A stretch of 64,000 nucleotides of DNA from Isoetes taiwanensis (GCA_021234155.1 JAJEKV010000058.1:2103060-2167059), one strand, 5' to 3'; numbered from the stretch's first letter, positions 47,950-59,994 are shown. Notes: a model not told the origin generated them from the sequence alone. Numbers and translations are program-made.

Positions 47950-50900
47950 ACGGGCACGAGACCAGATATCATATGTCCGGTAGAGACGGGGAACACAAAG
48001 ACAAAGAGGTTTCCAGACGAACCAGCTATACTTTGTTCACCGTTGGAGGGAAAAGAACTTCAAAATAGGAAGGGGTAGCGCAGACTAGCCCAATTACATT
48101 AGGAATAGCAAAGATCGTAAAAGCATGTATTTTGGAAAACGACATTAATAAAAGATACATGCTTATAAATGTTGTGTTGCTTGATTACAGAAACCTGTAT
48201 TTGCTAATAGTATACTATCCGCCCCAATGTGATAAACTGGAACTATTAAGCATGGGAGAGATCATCATGAGACATAGGGATAAGGGAATGTTGATCATAG
48301 TGGGGGATATTAATGCAAGGACGGGACGGGAACAATCACATAAAGCAGGGATAGACAACGAGAGTGGACACAGACTATAAGAGGGGAGGAATGGCAGCGG
48401 GAAACGGTAGACGAAATGGAACTGACAGCGAGAGGAGAAACACTGATGGAGGTATGTACAGCGACAGATACAATTATATGCAATGGTTTAAGAAGATGGG
48501 AGGATTCAGGCCAGTTCACAAGCACAAATGCCCACGGGAGCAGCATAGTAGACTATGTGATAGCAAATGAGGAAGCAATAAAGGAAATCGGAAAGATGGA
48601 ATTAGGGGAATGGCCGATAGGAAGGAGGGAGGGACACAGACCCATATTGCTCAAGATAAATGTGACAAGGGGGAGAACAGATAACGAGCAAGGAAGAGGT
48701 AAACAGGCCGAGATAACAATTAAATTCAGAGAAAACAGAGTGGAAACATTCATAAAGACAGTACAAAAGGAAATAAAAGTGAAGGAATGGGGAGAAGGAA
48801 TGAAGAACAGAGGGAATGATATGAACGACATCTTGGAGGAAGCAGCTAGAGTGGCATTCGGGAGAAGAGCAAGAGGAAGGAGGGCCATAGCATTTCGAAG
48901 GTCAGCATGGTTTGATGAAGGGTGCATGGAACAACGAAGGAAAGCCAAACAGGCAAAAGGAACTGAGGCATACCAAGAGGAACGCAAAGAAGTACGTGGA
49001 AAATTTTGAAAAGAAAGAGAACCCGTGACCCGAAAACCATCAATGGGGACCGGCCAAGACCTGAAAAGGAGACCTAAGGTATTCTGGAACAATATGAAAA
49101 GAGGCTCAAAAACAAAAGCAGGTACATCAAAAGGGGAGGAGGGGAGAAGAATGGAAATAGAAATAGACTGGACAAGATACCTTGAACGGTTGTACAAAAC
49201 AGGAGCTGCACCAATCATGGACCCAGAAGGTAGACACAAACCCCCTTTCTCCAAGGAAGAAGTGACATGGGCAAAAACAAAATGGCAAATAACAAAGCCC
49301 CGGATCTATATGGGCTAACAAATGGAGATGCCGGGTCTTTGTAGGAACAGAGATAATAGGGATTATAACAGTAAATATTCAATGAGGTAGTACATTTGGG
49401 TCTTCCGAAAGATGGCGCTTTAACAAGGTAATCCCGCCCACAAAGGAGGAAACAAGGAGGAACCGAGCAATTACAGGACTATTATGGTCAGCTCAAGATT
49501 CGCTAAATGGTTCGAAAAACACCGGATCAAAAACTGAAAATGTGGGCGTAAGGGAAGCTCGAGGGGCACAAGGTCGCAGTGGTTCACCGTAGTATTCAAC
49601 TACGGACCATTTGGTGACTCTAAGGATAATGATAGAGCAGACAAAGGAGAATAACAAGAAGATCATATGTTGCTTCGTGGACTTTAAAAAAGCCTTCGAC
49701 ACAGTGCCTAGAGATAAACTTCTACTTAGGCTAATAGGACTAAGAGCACCAGAAGGGTTAGTAGGATCAATCGCAAGGCTATACCAAAAGGTGTATGCCA
49801 AAACAGCGGAGGGAGGAGAAGCCATAGAATGCGATACAGGAGTTAAACAAGGCTGTCCACTATCACCCACACTATTTGGGATATACATAGATGCTTTACA
49901 GGAATTTGTCAGGGAAAGACAGGGAGACAGTGAAGCGCCAATGATAGGGAAAACAAAAGTCCCAATAATGCTATATGTAGATGATTTAGGTATGATGGTG
50001 ACCAAAGCCAAAGGGATGCACAGAATGCTGGAGATACTAGAGGAATTTTGTGAGGAGACAGGACTGACAGTCAACCTGGGAAAAACAAAAATAGTGACCT
50101 TCGGGACAAAGATAAAACACAGGCCATTTAGATACAAGGGGAGGAACTCGAGGAAGCCAAGGGTACGTATCCCGGGGTAACGACACACATGGGGGGAGAT
50201 GGTCAAGGGAGCAGATACCAGATTCCAAGCAACAATAGGCAATTACTACATCATGATGAATTATTGCAACAACAACAGGATCACCAATTGGGAAATCAAA
50301 GCATACCTATTCAGCACGATAGTAGCATCAACACAGTTGTACGGATGTGAGACATGGGGGCCAGGCCTGTCAGAAAAGAAATGGGAAAAACAAGAAGGCA
50401 TACTGAGGCAATGGCACGGACAGGAATTCCAGGTGAAGACAGGTACATCATTGGCAACAATCTTATATGAGACGGGGGAAAAGCCAATGGAAGTGAGGGC
50501 CTGGGAAAGAACAGTTAGGTACCTAATAAAGGACAATAGCTATGGAAAGAGGACAAACCGTCGCCGAGAGCGATATAGATGAATCAAAGAAAACAAGACA
50601 TAACAAATGGGCAAGGGATGGTTTAACTAATTGGCTTAAATGGACAAAGAAATATGGGGATGCAACTAAGTCAGATTATACAAGCAGACGGTTGGGACGA
50701 AGAATGGACAGGAAAAGCAATGAGAAACTGGCTGGCACGGCACACAGGACCCAAGGCAGAATGGCTATTGGGAACCTTCAATCCAGGGGGACAGATAGGG
50801 CATATCACATACAAAAGCAGCATGTTGAATAAGAGTAACAGGGGAACGCTAGCCAGATTCAGGTTGGGAAGCCACGACCTCCGAATTGAGAAAGATAGAT

Positions 50901-51200
50901 GGAGGAAAATAGATAGAGCAGAACGAATATGCCGAGTATGTGACTCAGGAAAAATAGAAGACGAAGAGCACATGGTAAAGGAGTGCCCGGTTTACAACGA
51001 CATAAGGTCCAAATTTAACAAGGTCAGGTGGGATCTCCCACTCCCAGCACTGATGGACAAAGAAGAGACACTCACAGATATAGCGAATAAAAGAAATGAT
51101 AATAAGACACCGGGGGGTGCACAAAGAGAGAGGGCTAATAATCTGAAAAGCACGGATGAGGCGGATCGGAGAAGCCCACAAAGTACAGTTCAAAACTGTT
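47950..51200 (+). pseudogene. LINE D ORF2: endonuclease, RT and Cys-His finger
   Basis: The endonuclease fragment has LLIVYYPPQ and LIIVGDINARTG (48200-48325), then SIVDYVIANEEA (48541-48575). The linker has AWFDEGCMEQRRKAKQ. RT begins with MANNKAPDLYGLT (49282-49320) and continues at 49611-50180: CCFVDFKKAFDTVPRDKLLL, GVKQGCPLSPTLFGIYIDAL, and MLYVDDLGMMV with the catalytic YVDD. The C-terminus has CRVCDSGKIEDEEH and KECPVYNDIR (about 50930-51004), a CCHC-type finger common at the end of LINE ORF2. Frameshifts at about 49000, 49330 and 50180 break it. Confidence 0.8.
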
Positions 51201-51387
51201 TATAACGATGCATTTGTGTATGGCCAAGAAGCCAGCTATAAACACGATGCGGGTAACATATAAAGAACAAGTGAAGCCCGCTAGATGGCTACATAAAACC
51301 TATGCGTCTGTTTGCTGGCAGCACCCTATGGGAGCTCGCAGGATGCTACACAAGTCCGGGGGCCTCACGGCCTGAGGGACGTTAATG

Positions 51388-51431
51388 TATTCTATTCTAT
51401 TCTATTCTATTCTATTCTATTCTATTCTATA
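51388..51431 (+). repeat. (TTCTA)n tail of LINE D
   Basis: About nine TATTC/TTCTA units form the 3' end of LINE D. Confidence 0.9.
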
Positions 51432-51439
51432 TAGTCTTG

Positions 51440-52380
51440 CGGAGTAGCTTGACTTGGTGATATCTCTTCTAGTTGGTCCGGTTGGGTGGTAAATCGAGTA
51501 CCCTGTGGTATTTTGCTTTCTAATAAGTTGATGAATTTGCAGGAAGAATAGAGCATTCGTATCAGTTTCTTTCCTGTTAACAATGGCAATATTGATTTAC
51601 TTTTAAGATTTACAAGAAAGACCACACGAAGGTACACCATCTGACCTTCATATAGCTCCATCGGGACTCTAACAAATTGGCACGTGTTCTTGCCCAGTCC
51701 TGGACCTGTCTCATATGCAATTGATACAACCCATGTGTCACATCTACACCTTCAAGTATATTAATTGCAGCATCAGTTTTCAGCCCATCAAAACCAAGAG
51801 ATACAGGTCCTCTCTAATTTCTCCCAAATATAGCCACAAAGGTGCTAATTTTGATGCTTTGATGATACCCATTATTGTAAGCAAATTTCACAATTGACAA
51901 GTAGTCCTCCCATCTGAATTGTTGAGTGGCCACATAAGATATAAACATATCCTCCAGAATTTGATTCACTTTTTCAGTTTGTCCATCTATCTCGGGATGA
52001 TCATCACTAGAAAACCAAATGCATTCCAATGTAGAAAACAAATCTTGCCAAAAATTCCCAGTGAACTTCGCATCAAATTGCTTACAATAGTTTTGGATAA
52101 CCAAAATTAGAAAATGCATGCTAGATGTAAGCCTTACCAAGCCATCAACATTCTTTGTCAGAGGTGTAAAGCATGCATACTTTGTCAATCGATCCACGAT
52201 GACAAGTATCTTGGTATAATGATGCACAGTACGAGGCAATTTCAAAATGAAATCCATAGAGATTTCACTCCACCACTCCTCTGGCACAGGCAAAGGTTGT
52301 AGAAGTCTTGGAGTTTTGCCTCGGCTTGCTTTAACCTGCTGGCACTCTTCAGAATATAGGAATCTAAGTCATATGCTTGC
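51440..52380 (-). pseudogene. Ty3/gypsy integrase fragment
   Basis: On the - strand, 52293-51814 encodes WWSEISMDFILKLPRT, ILVIVDRLTKYACFTPL, FDAKFTGNFWQDLF, DDHPEIDGQTEKVNQILEDM and WEDYLSIVKFAYNNGYHQS. This is the rve core of a plant Ty3 integrase with the D-D-E region partly readable. After a shift, 51661-51422 encodes a C-terminal GQMVYLRV-type segment. No LTRs or upstream RT accompany it. Confidence 0.85.
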
Positions 52381-52445
52381 CTAATCTGTTACCAATGTCA
52401 TGTAGATATAATAACTCATGCATTATTTCTAGCAATTCACTTCCA

Positions 52446-52500
52446 CACGCGCGCGCGCGCGCGCGTGGGTGCATGCGCCCGTGCGGATACACACACACAT
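52446..52500. repeat. (CG)n/(AC)n microsatellite
   Basis: ACACGCGCGCGCGCGCGCGC-type alternating purine-pyrimidine sequence followed by a short ACACACACA run. Such sequence can adopt Z-DNA. Confidence 0.9.
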
Positions 52501-53482
52501 AGAGTTTCTTAATTAAATAAACCCTAGGTTAAATGCCTAAGTTAGAAAAAAAAAAATTGCAATGTGGAATGATTTGATTGTGGTTAATTGAAGCAATTAT
52601 TAGGCCTATAATCCCTGACACATCACAGTTGAAATCGAAGGTCTCTAATCCAAGGCTAGAACCCTGATTGAACCTATTTCCTTATAAATTAGGTTCAGAT
52701 TATAGCTAATTTGACCTCGATGAAGGTACAAGGGAAGGTGGGGCAGAAAAGAGCACATGAGACATTGGGAGGTGCGCCGAGGGAGGGTCGCGCGAAGTTG
52801 ATTCGTGCCAGGCCTTGCTCAGTAGCAGGACCCTATGGCCCACACTACCAGGCTCTACCTGCTACAAACTCAACTCTATGTGGCATAGTTTGGTGATCCT
52901 CTTGTGGCACACTGGCAAGGAAGGGAAGCCGCAGAGGTGGCTCGTGGGCCCCCCTATATGTAAGGTGGATTTTCTAGTTCGTTCGAACATTTTCTTGTCA
53001 ATTTTTTTTGGCGATTGGATCACTTGACTCTTCAGTAACCCAACAGTCTCAATTTTGTTCGAATTGGCCAAGGTTTTCACTATGCTTTATCACTTGGGCC
53101 CTTAAGTGTGTGAAAGGCAGCGCCCCTCCCTTTGCAAGGTGCATTGTCTCTTTATGTTTTTTTCATTGTAAAAGAGTAAACATAACAAGCTTATGAACTG
53201 CTTCCATTTAGTGATTGAAGTACCCATATATGCACTTACATTTCATAGGTCAACAATCATTGCTAGTTACTGTTAATCTAGCAATGATTTCTCCACTTTT
53301 AATTATCAAAAGAGTGGTCAAATGATGTAATCATGGTAATAAGGATATTGTGCATGTGGATACGTACACTTTCCTCGTGCCGAACATAAGTATACTGTTG
53401 TTTTAGTTCCAACTAGCTAGCTAGACAATTTACTAAGAAGTATTTTATCAAAGAACATTGTTCATTCTTTTGTGCATAGTGG

Positions 53483-53620
53483 TTGTTGACTTGTGGGTAC
53501 AGAGCATAGTCCTTGCACATGATGCCTCTGCCTAATATACATTTTAAACCATTGTTGACTTGTGGTTACGGAACGTAGTCCTTGCACATGATGCCTCTCT
53601 CTAATATACATTTTAAATCG
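53483..53620 (+). repeat. 69-bp tandem duplication
   Basis: TTGTTGACTTGTGG(G/T)TAC.. to CATTTTAAA occurs at 53483-53551 and 53552-53620 with a few substitutions. Confidence 0.9.
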
Positions 53621-53691
53621 AAGAAAAGTGTGTAAACCATGTGTTCATTGCGTGTTGCCATGCAAACAGTCCTTTATGGAAGCTATGGCAG

Positions 53692-53752
53692 GATAGAATA
53701 GAATATAATAGAAAGATAGAATAGAATAGAATAGAATAGAATAGAATAGAAA
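53692..53752 (+). repeat. (GAATA)n microsatellite
   Basis: About ten AGAATA/GAATA units with some interruptions. It is the reverse complement of the (TATTC)n tail of LINE D, but no LINE sequence adjoins it. Confidence 0.85.
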
Positions 53753-53921
53753 TTCCTAGGATAAATATGCAATTGTATGTGCATGAGCAATTCTTAAAGA
53801 TCTTTTGTCGTGCGATAATTTAATCACAACAACGTCCACCCTCGGATCAACATCTTGGCAACAATTGTTATTCTTGATAATATATTGCTCATGAGTGATT
53901 ATCAATTTCACTGCTGAGATT

Positions 53922-53934
53922 GGGGGGGGGGGGG
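53922..53934 (+). repeat. Poly-G run
   Basis: Thirteen consecutive G residues. The length in an assembly may be unreliable. Confidence 0.9.
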
Positions 53935-54408
53935 TATATCAAATCAATGGTGATAGTTGCCTCCACGAGTTGTTTAAGGAAGGTCAACCCCCCGATCATG
54001 GCAGATAACCCTCTCGGCTCCACGAAGACTAAAAAGGCGATGGGATCAAAAGGCCATGGGGCCTCGGGAGTTATATGACATAATCATCTCGAGGGGACGG
54101 TTAACCTGCTCTTGAGGCTCTAATGAAGGGCTGAACATGATGATTCCATGTGCGTTGTGACAAAGGAGGCGGACCGGCTTCACTATATGTTATATGACAA
54201 GGCTAACATTATATACAGTGCAGGCATGTGCGTAGGCATATGCATACGTAGGGATTGCCACGTAAGCTTGCAGACTTGTACACGTTGGCAAGGGATAGAA
54301 CGTTAATAAATAAATACCAACTTGTTCACCACCAAACCAAAAAACACGACTTGTAAGAAAAGGTGAAGATTAGGTCTTCAATTCTTCATCCAAGCTTTTG
54401 ACGCAAAA

Positions 54409-56960
54409 ATGATGGCAGCATCTGCCGGACGAGTTGCTCCTGCATCCCCTTTAGAACGTGCCGCTGCAGCTGCAGCTGCTTCTGAAGCTCCTATTGATGT
54501 ATATGAATCTGACGAATCTGCCAAACATCAGATTTCTGTTCCAGAGGTAATGCTCACTCTCACATCCCTCGCCCTTTATTGCCTCATTATCGTATGTATC
54601 TTGATCCAATTTAACATGCGTTTTTGCAGAAAAGAGGATGGAAGAAACTGGCCGCATTTTTTGGTCCCGGCTTTTTGGTTTGCATCGCATATGTTGATCC
54701 TGCAAACTGTGAGTTCCGAGCAGACAGAATCATTAAAGAAATAAACAGTTCATCTTTTGACGATTTTAACTTCTGTTTACAGTTCAGAATGATCTTCAAG
54801 CAGGAGCAGATTACAAAATGGAGGTAAAGGCATTCTGGACCCTTTTGTGCCTTGAGAAATACGGAATTCTGCAGCTAATGATGGATTCATGCAGCTCTTA
54901 TGGATCATTTTGGTTGCCACGATTTCGGGTCTCATAATCCAGTCTCTGGCCGCGAGGCTTGGAGTTGTGACAAGTAAGGATGATCTTTTAAAAAAAACAA
55001 GAAACGTTTCAACCGGAAGCTCTAAATAATTGCCAAATGCAGGGAAGCATTTAGCAGAGCATTGCAGGTTGGAATACTCAAGAAAGACAACCATTCTACT
55101 GTGGTTACTAGCAGAGGTCACAATAATTGCAAGCGACATTCCTGAAGGTAAAAAAGATGCCGTTATTAAATTGGGTTAAAGCATTCCATTTGCATAGCCT
55201 AAAACTCGTCTGCGAACTATTTCCTGGCAGTCATAGGGACCGCGTTTGCCCTAAATATTCTTTTCAAGCTCCCAATATGGGCCGGAGTTCTTGTGACAGG
55301 GCTCAGTACTCTCATTCTTTTAGCTTTGCAGCAATACGGAGTAAGCTATATATATTACCAAGCTCTTACCATGAGATGAGACCGATTGTTTAACAAAATT
55401 TAACAGGTAAGGAAGCTGGAGTTTGTTATCGCCTTCTTCGTGATAGTCATGGCAGTCTGTTTCTTTGTGGAGATGGGTTATGTGAAGCCAGATGCGAAAC
55501 AAGTGTTACGCGGTATGTTTGTGCCTACTTTGAAAGGAAACGGAGCCACCGGATTAGCCATATCTCTTCTTGGAGCCATGATCATGCCGTAAAACTTTTG
55601 CCCTCTTTTTTATAGTACATTCTCAACTTGATACCCATATTTCCGATCCTTTGCGTTTACAGACATAATCTTTTCCTTCATTCTGCATTAGTGTTGACGC
55701 GAAGAATACCCTTCAACGCAAAAGCTATTAAGGTGAATTGTTGAGCCCTAATCCTGCTTATAGGCTTTGTTTAAACATGGGTGATAATCTGATTACTGGC
55801 CCCTTTTGTTCTGCAGGATGGCTGCTGGTTCTACACATTTGAGACTGGATTCGCACTGTTAATATCCTTCATGATCAATGTTGCCGTAATATCCGTAAGC
55901 GCAACTGTCTGCAATGGTATGCAACTGTCTGCAGAAAATCAGGCCAAATGTGGAGACTTGGATCTAAATGAAGCATCATTTCTTCTAAAGGTAAGATGAA
56001 TCTGATCTATATTCTCTGCTCCTTTGATATGCTTATCTAGTTTAATTTTTTCCTTCTTTTTCCACTTTTCTCTTGCAGAATGTGCTGGGAAAGTGGAGCA
56101 GAATAGTCTTTGGAATAGCCATTCTTGCATCAGGGCAGAGTTCCACCATAACTGGCACATATGCTGGACAATATGTTATGCAGGTAATGGTGAAGTCAGG
56201 ATGTTTTCTGTTTGAAACTTTTCAAAGAGGTTGAAGTGTTGCAGGGGTTCTTGAATTTGCGCTATAAAGCATGGGTACGCAACCTCATCACTAGATCTGT
56301 TGCCATTGTTCCAAGTCTTGCTGTTGCACTACTAGGGGGATCCTCTGGAGCTGGAAAACTGATCATTGTCTGCTCTGTAAGTTTCTAGATTGTACTTATT
56401 AATGATCTTGATTCTAATTCACAAATTTGTAAAACATGGCTCCTTTTGTAGATGATTTTGGCTTTTCAATTACCGTTTACACTAGTCCCCCTCATCAAAT
56501 TCACTAGCAGCGAGACAAAGATGGGGCGGCATGTTAGTCACAAAGCTGTAAGGGGTTTATTTTTGTCTTTCAATTACAATTCTGATATAGATAAATTTGA
56601 AGAACAAGTTTGATACTAAAATCTTTTGTTCATCAGTTCACAATCATAACATGGTTAATCGGATGTGGCGTTTTGGGGATCAATGTTTATTATGTAATAT
56701 CTTCATTCATAAAATGGATTCTACACGGAACTATAATGAAAGGAGGAAGAATAGTAATTGGTATCCTTGGATTTTGTGCAATTGCAATGTATTTGACAGC
56801 CGTTGCATATCTTGCAATCCGAACTGAAAAACTGAAGCCACCTAGTGAGGATGAAGATGAGACTAAATTCCATGAAGATTTAAGTAGATCTGAACCGCAT
56901 ATCTCCCTACCTAGAGAGGACATCAAACAACTTCGTCTTCCCCACGAGATTCTTCCCTAA
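54409..56960 (+). CDS. NRAMP-family divalent metal transporter, NRAMP1/6-like
   Basis: The product is a proton-coupled importer of Mn2+/Fe2+-type metals; plant members act at the plasma membrane or endomembranes. I join 13 exons: 54409-54546, 54630-54708, 54783-54823, 54895-54973, 55043-55147, 55231-55340, 55407-55588, 55663-55732, 55817-55990, 56079-56183, 56245-56376, 56452-56547, 56637-56960. All junctions are GT-AG, and the total is 544 codons, normal for the family. Signatures are [17 protein letters not shown] (TM1; the usual motif is DPGN), [15 protein letters not shown] (TM6, MPH) and [19 protein letters not shown]. The C-terminal tail has LPREDI, as in Arabidopsis NRAMP1. The frame is intact; the Gly-to-Ala change in the metal-binding turn is the only oddity. 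The ATG chosen is the first in frame; an alternative is the next codon. Confidence 0.92.
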
Positions 56961-59379
56961 GATCTATGAATACACAGAATTCATACCCACACCAACTCTT
57001 TGTTTCTTTACCATTGTCGCTTGGATTTTTTTTATTCTTTTATTTTTTTTTTTGGGAAATTTAGTTTATTATTGAACAACTTTGGACAAATATCAGATAT
57101 CTATCCATACCAACTCCTTGTTTCTTCACCAATTGTGGTTCGTTTTTTAATATGTCATATTATATATGTATAATTTCGAGATTATTTTACTAGTAGAATT
57201 GAACGAATTGAATGGATCAATCAATAAGCCTATGGGACCACTGTCAAAACATTGGCAATAATAAGCATGTTCATAAACTGTACAATGATATATTATGATA
57301 CATTTTAATGTAGGCTTCAAATTATATCGGCAAATATCACAAAGATATCATACCTTTAGGAGGTCATGACTTCCGAAAGATATGATCCGAGTAATTCCAT
57401 TAAAGCCATTTTATATACCCCTACCATATTTCTCTTAACTCAACATAGTATGCCCATAAGCGGAACCAACAAGATAAATGCCCCCTCCCAATTTTAAGTG
57501 TAGTCTCCAAGTAACATGACCCAACCCAACTGTCTGTGTTGTTGTTTGTTATTATATAGGTCAATATATGGATCTAGCCCATCCACATCTGAGTGATAGC
57601 GATAGAAGTTAGAATCTGCATGTGGAAAGTGGCAGGATGCCAGAAAGAGGGGTCTTCACTACGATTCTTCTATGGTTCAAGGAATGACCTCGTGGGTGTA
57701 CCTAATGTAAAGTCTATATGGCATGTGCGTGGGGTTAAGAGAAATTATCCTTTATACGAAAATTTTCTAAGAAAATATACGTCATATTTTATATATCCCT
57801 ACCATATTTCTCTTATATATATATGGAATTCAAGCAAGAAAAATACCCCCTCCCATATATGGGTAAGAAAAAAATGGAATGATTTGAATTCCAATGTTAA
57901 GAAAAGACACTATAGTTTAAGCCAGGAAGGTCCTCCCCATTTTCAAGTGCTCACCGCAATATACTTCAACATCCATGGTTGTTTTAAAAACAATCATGGG
58001 AATGAGGACATTTAGAGAAGCGCCTCAAGCATCATCAAAACAATATTCAGAATACTATGGGAGCAGTTCACAGTAATGGCATGCAATTCAGTGGCCCTAA
58101 GATGCTAAGAAAATAATAATAACTTAAATTAAAATAAGAAAAGAAATCATGTCATCCGGGGGCTCACCATTTTACCCCAATCTGAAGCGAACATCCATGG
58201 TTCTCAAAACGTAGATTAGAGTTAGAGTCCACCAAAGAAGCACAAAAATGTAACAATAGCCCAGCAGCACATATCTTGCTCGCACCTATTGTCGAATACT
58301 TTGTTTGATCCCTTGAAATTATCACATTTATAATACAGATCTATAAGAGTAGGCTGTATTGAAATATAAGATTTCATTCCATTAAATATCAGATTTCATT
58401 CCATTGGATCAAGGCAATGAGCCAAGAAGATGACGACTAGGCTTTACATAATTGACATAACTAACTGAGACTGCTGCTTTTTTTGTATGGTATGAGGAGA
58501 ATGGGAAGAGGCTACTCAATTCGGCATTTATCATGTTATAGATCAGAAGTATTGTTTTTGTATAGTGCTGGAAGGCACAGGTTGGTACTGCATTTTGAAC
58601 ATTACATAAACTGCAGCAATAACCATTGTCAGAGCACTGAAAAAAGTCCTGAGCGGCATTTGATTATCCAACTTAATGGTTACAAGAATAATCTGGCATC
58701 CCTTTCAACACCTTCATGAGTAATTGAAATGAGGATACACTTACAGACAGTCATATGCCTCCCTCTCCAGTATTCTTATCAACTGTAGCTTAGGATGCAT
58801 TTTTTCTTTTCTGTTCAATCTTATGCAGCTGAAAATTTTAAATTAACGTATCTTTCATTTTGTTGAGAAAATGCCTAAGACCTCAAGGTTAACAGAAATA
58901 GCCAATTTCATATAAAGCTTGTAAGACCTGGTAAGCAATTGTCAAGCAAATAATATCGTTGTCAGTTTTCAAATAATGTTGTTAATTTTTATGCCTATCC
59001 AGTGGCACAAAAGATGGCAACTAGATTCCTAAGTTCTGAACACTTAAAAGAGCACAGGAGTTATGATCGTGCAGCTCAATTACCGGCGAAGTTGTTAACC
59101 TTTGGACCTCAGTTGGAGACTCTAGGCGGTACAGACTAGGATGTATGCAATACAAAAAATTGTAAGGAAGTCTCAAAACAAGGCCTACAGGATGCTCTCT
59201 TCTTTCCTTCTGATCCAACTTCAACAGCTCGGAGGGCTGCCCTACACGGAGAGTAAGTAGTATGGTGCTTTCTCTTGTCTGCAGGGTTGCTTACTGCCTT
59301 AACCTTGGTATCCCAGGTTGAAGTCAACCGAAGTTTCAACTGTGCTTGAAAACAAACGAAACCAAAACCAAACAAATTT
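56961..59379. other. Intergenic region downstream of NRAMP
   Basis: No convincing gene. A 140-codon frame at 57593-58015 has no motif and lies in AT-rich, repeat-bearing sequence. Two related blocks at 57408-57500 and 57781-57870 are listed separately. A short duplication of ATATCAGATTTCATTCCATT type occurs near 58363-58403. Confidence 0.4.
57408..57870 (+). repeat. Two imperfect direct repeats, TATATA/CCCTACCATATTTCTCTTA
   Basis: ATTTTATATA(C/T)CCCTACC.. occurs at about 57410 and 57786. In both cases it is followed after 40-70 bp by AA(A/T)..CCCCCTCCCA. The copies lie about 375 bp apart and may be remnants of a small element. Confidence 0.6.
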
Positions 59380-59651
59380 TGGGTAACATTTTGTTAGAAG
59401 TCTTAATAGAAGGTTGTCATAACTTAGTTATAGTATTGTTTAAAAGTTGTTGCAATAAATTATTTAAATTGTGGTAAAAAGTTGACACAAGGAGGTCATT
59501 GCTTTGAGGAAATACTTGATGCTATGCACTAGACACAATCTTGACACAACATAAGCACTTTGTGTCAAGCTAGTAGCATCCGACACAAAATTGTCACTAT
59601 ACCCATGGCTTGTCACAAGGGTTGACACTATACCCCCATCCTCTTGTAGTG
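59380..59651 (-). mobile_element. CACTA-like transposon end
   Basis: On the - strand the sequence starts CACTACAAGAGGATGGGGGT at 59651, the typical terminus of plant CACTA (En/Spm) elements. Within the next 200 bp the motif TGACACAA or its complement TTGTGTCA recurs, resembling subterminal transposase sites. I found no matching opposite terminus upstream, so only one end or a deleted element remains. The inner boundary is uncertain. Confidence 0.6.
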
Positions 59652-59994
59652 GCCGTTCGCCAAGAATTATTTTGGGCCTGATACAAAGCCATTGACTGCT
59701 CCAAATGGAGATGTGGGCATTGACGGAATGAGCATAAACATTGCTACCATGGTTGCTGGTGCTGCGACAAATCCGTTTACTGATGGCTATTATCAAGGAG
59801 ATGCTAAAGTGCCATTACAAGCCGCTACAGGTTGCACAGGTATATTTGGAAAGGGTGCTTACTGTGGATATCCTGGAGAGCTGATGATGGATCAAAAGAG
59901 CGGAGCTAGTTTCAATGCTTATGGCGCTGGAAGCAGAGCATTCCCGTTGCCTGCCTTGTGGGATCCGTCTACCAGCAACTGTGCTTATCCATAG
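59650..59994 (+). pseudogene. EXORDIUM/phi-1-like protein, C-terminal fragment
   Basis: The frame starts at the transposon end with WPFAKNYFGPDTKPLTAPNG and runs to a stop at 59994. Family hallmarks are APNGDVGIDGM, ATNPFTDGYYQG, GIFGKGAYCGYPGELM, SGASFNAYG and LPALWDPSTSNC. EXORDIUM-like proteins are secreted, apoplastic growth-response proteins of about 310 residues; only about 115 C-terminal residues remain, without signal peptide or start codon. The preceding bases belong to a CACTA-like terminus, so the N-terminal part was probably lost by insertion or rearrangement. The remaining frame is intact, so the event may be recent. Confidence 0.8.

Larger units (their letters stand above)
47846..51431 (+). 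mobile_element. LINE copy D, 3' part with (TTCTA)n tail
   Basis: It contains the endonuclease remainder, a linker, the RT and a C-terminal zinc finger. It ends at 51431 in about nine TTCTA repeats (51388-51431). Microsatellite-type tails occur in the related copy B ((ATT)n). Confidence 0.8.
52381..54408. other. Intergenic region upstream of the NRAMP gene
   Basis: No gene is seen. It contains the microsatellites and the 69-bp duplication listed separately. TATA-like stretches occur at about 54190 and 54209 (ATTATATACAG), about 200 bp before the NRAMP start codon, and could serve its promoter; this is unproven. Confidence 0.4.

Noticed and set aside
48553-49254. 233-codon - strand frame
   Set aside because: It is the shadow of the LINE D ORF2 coding strand; motifs are only readable on the + strand.
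53692-53752. Tail of an inverted LINE D relative
   Set aside because: No LINE 3' sequence was recognised next to the repeat.
57593-58015. 140-codon frame in the NRAMP-EXORDIUM interval
   Set aside because: No motif, and a repeat block lies inside it.
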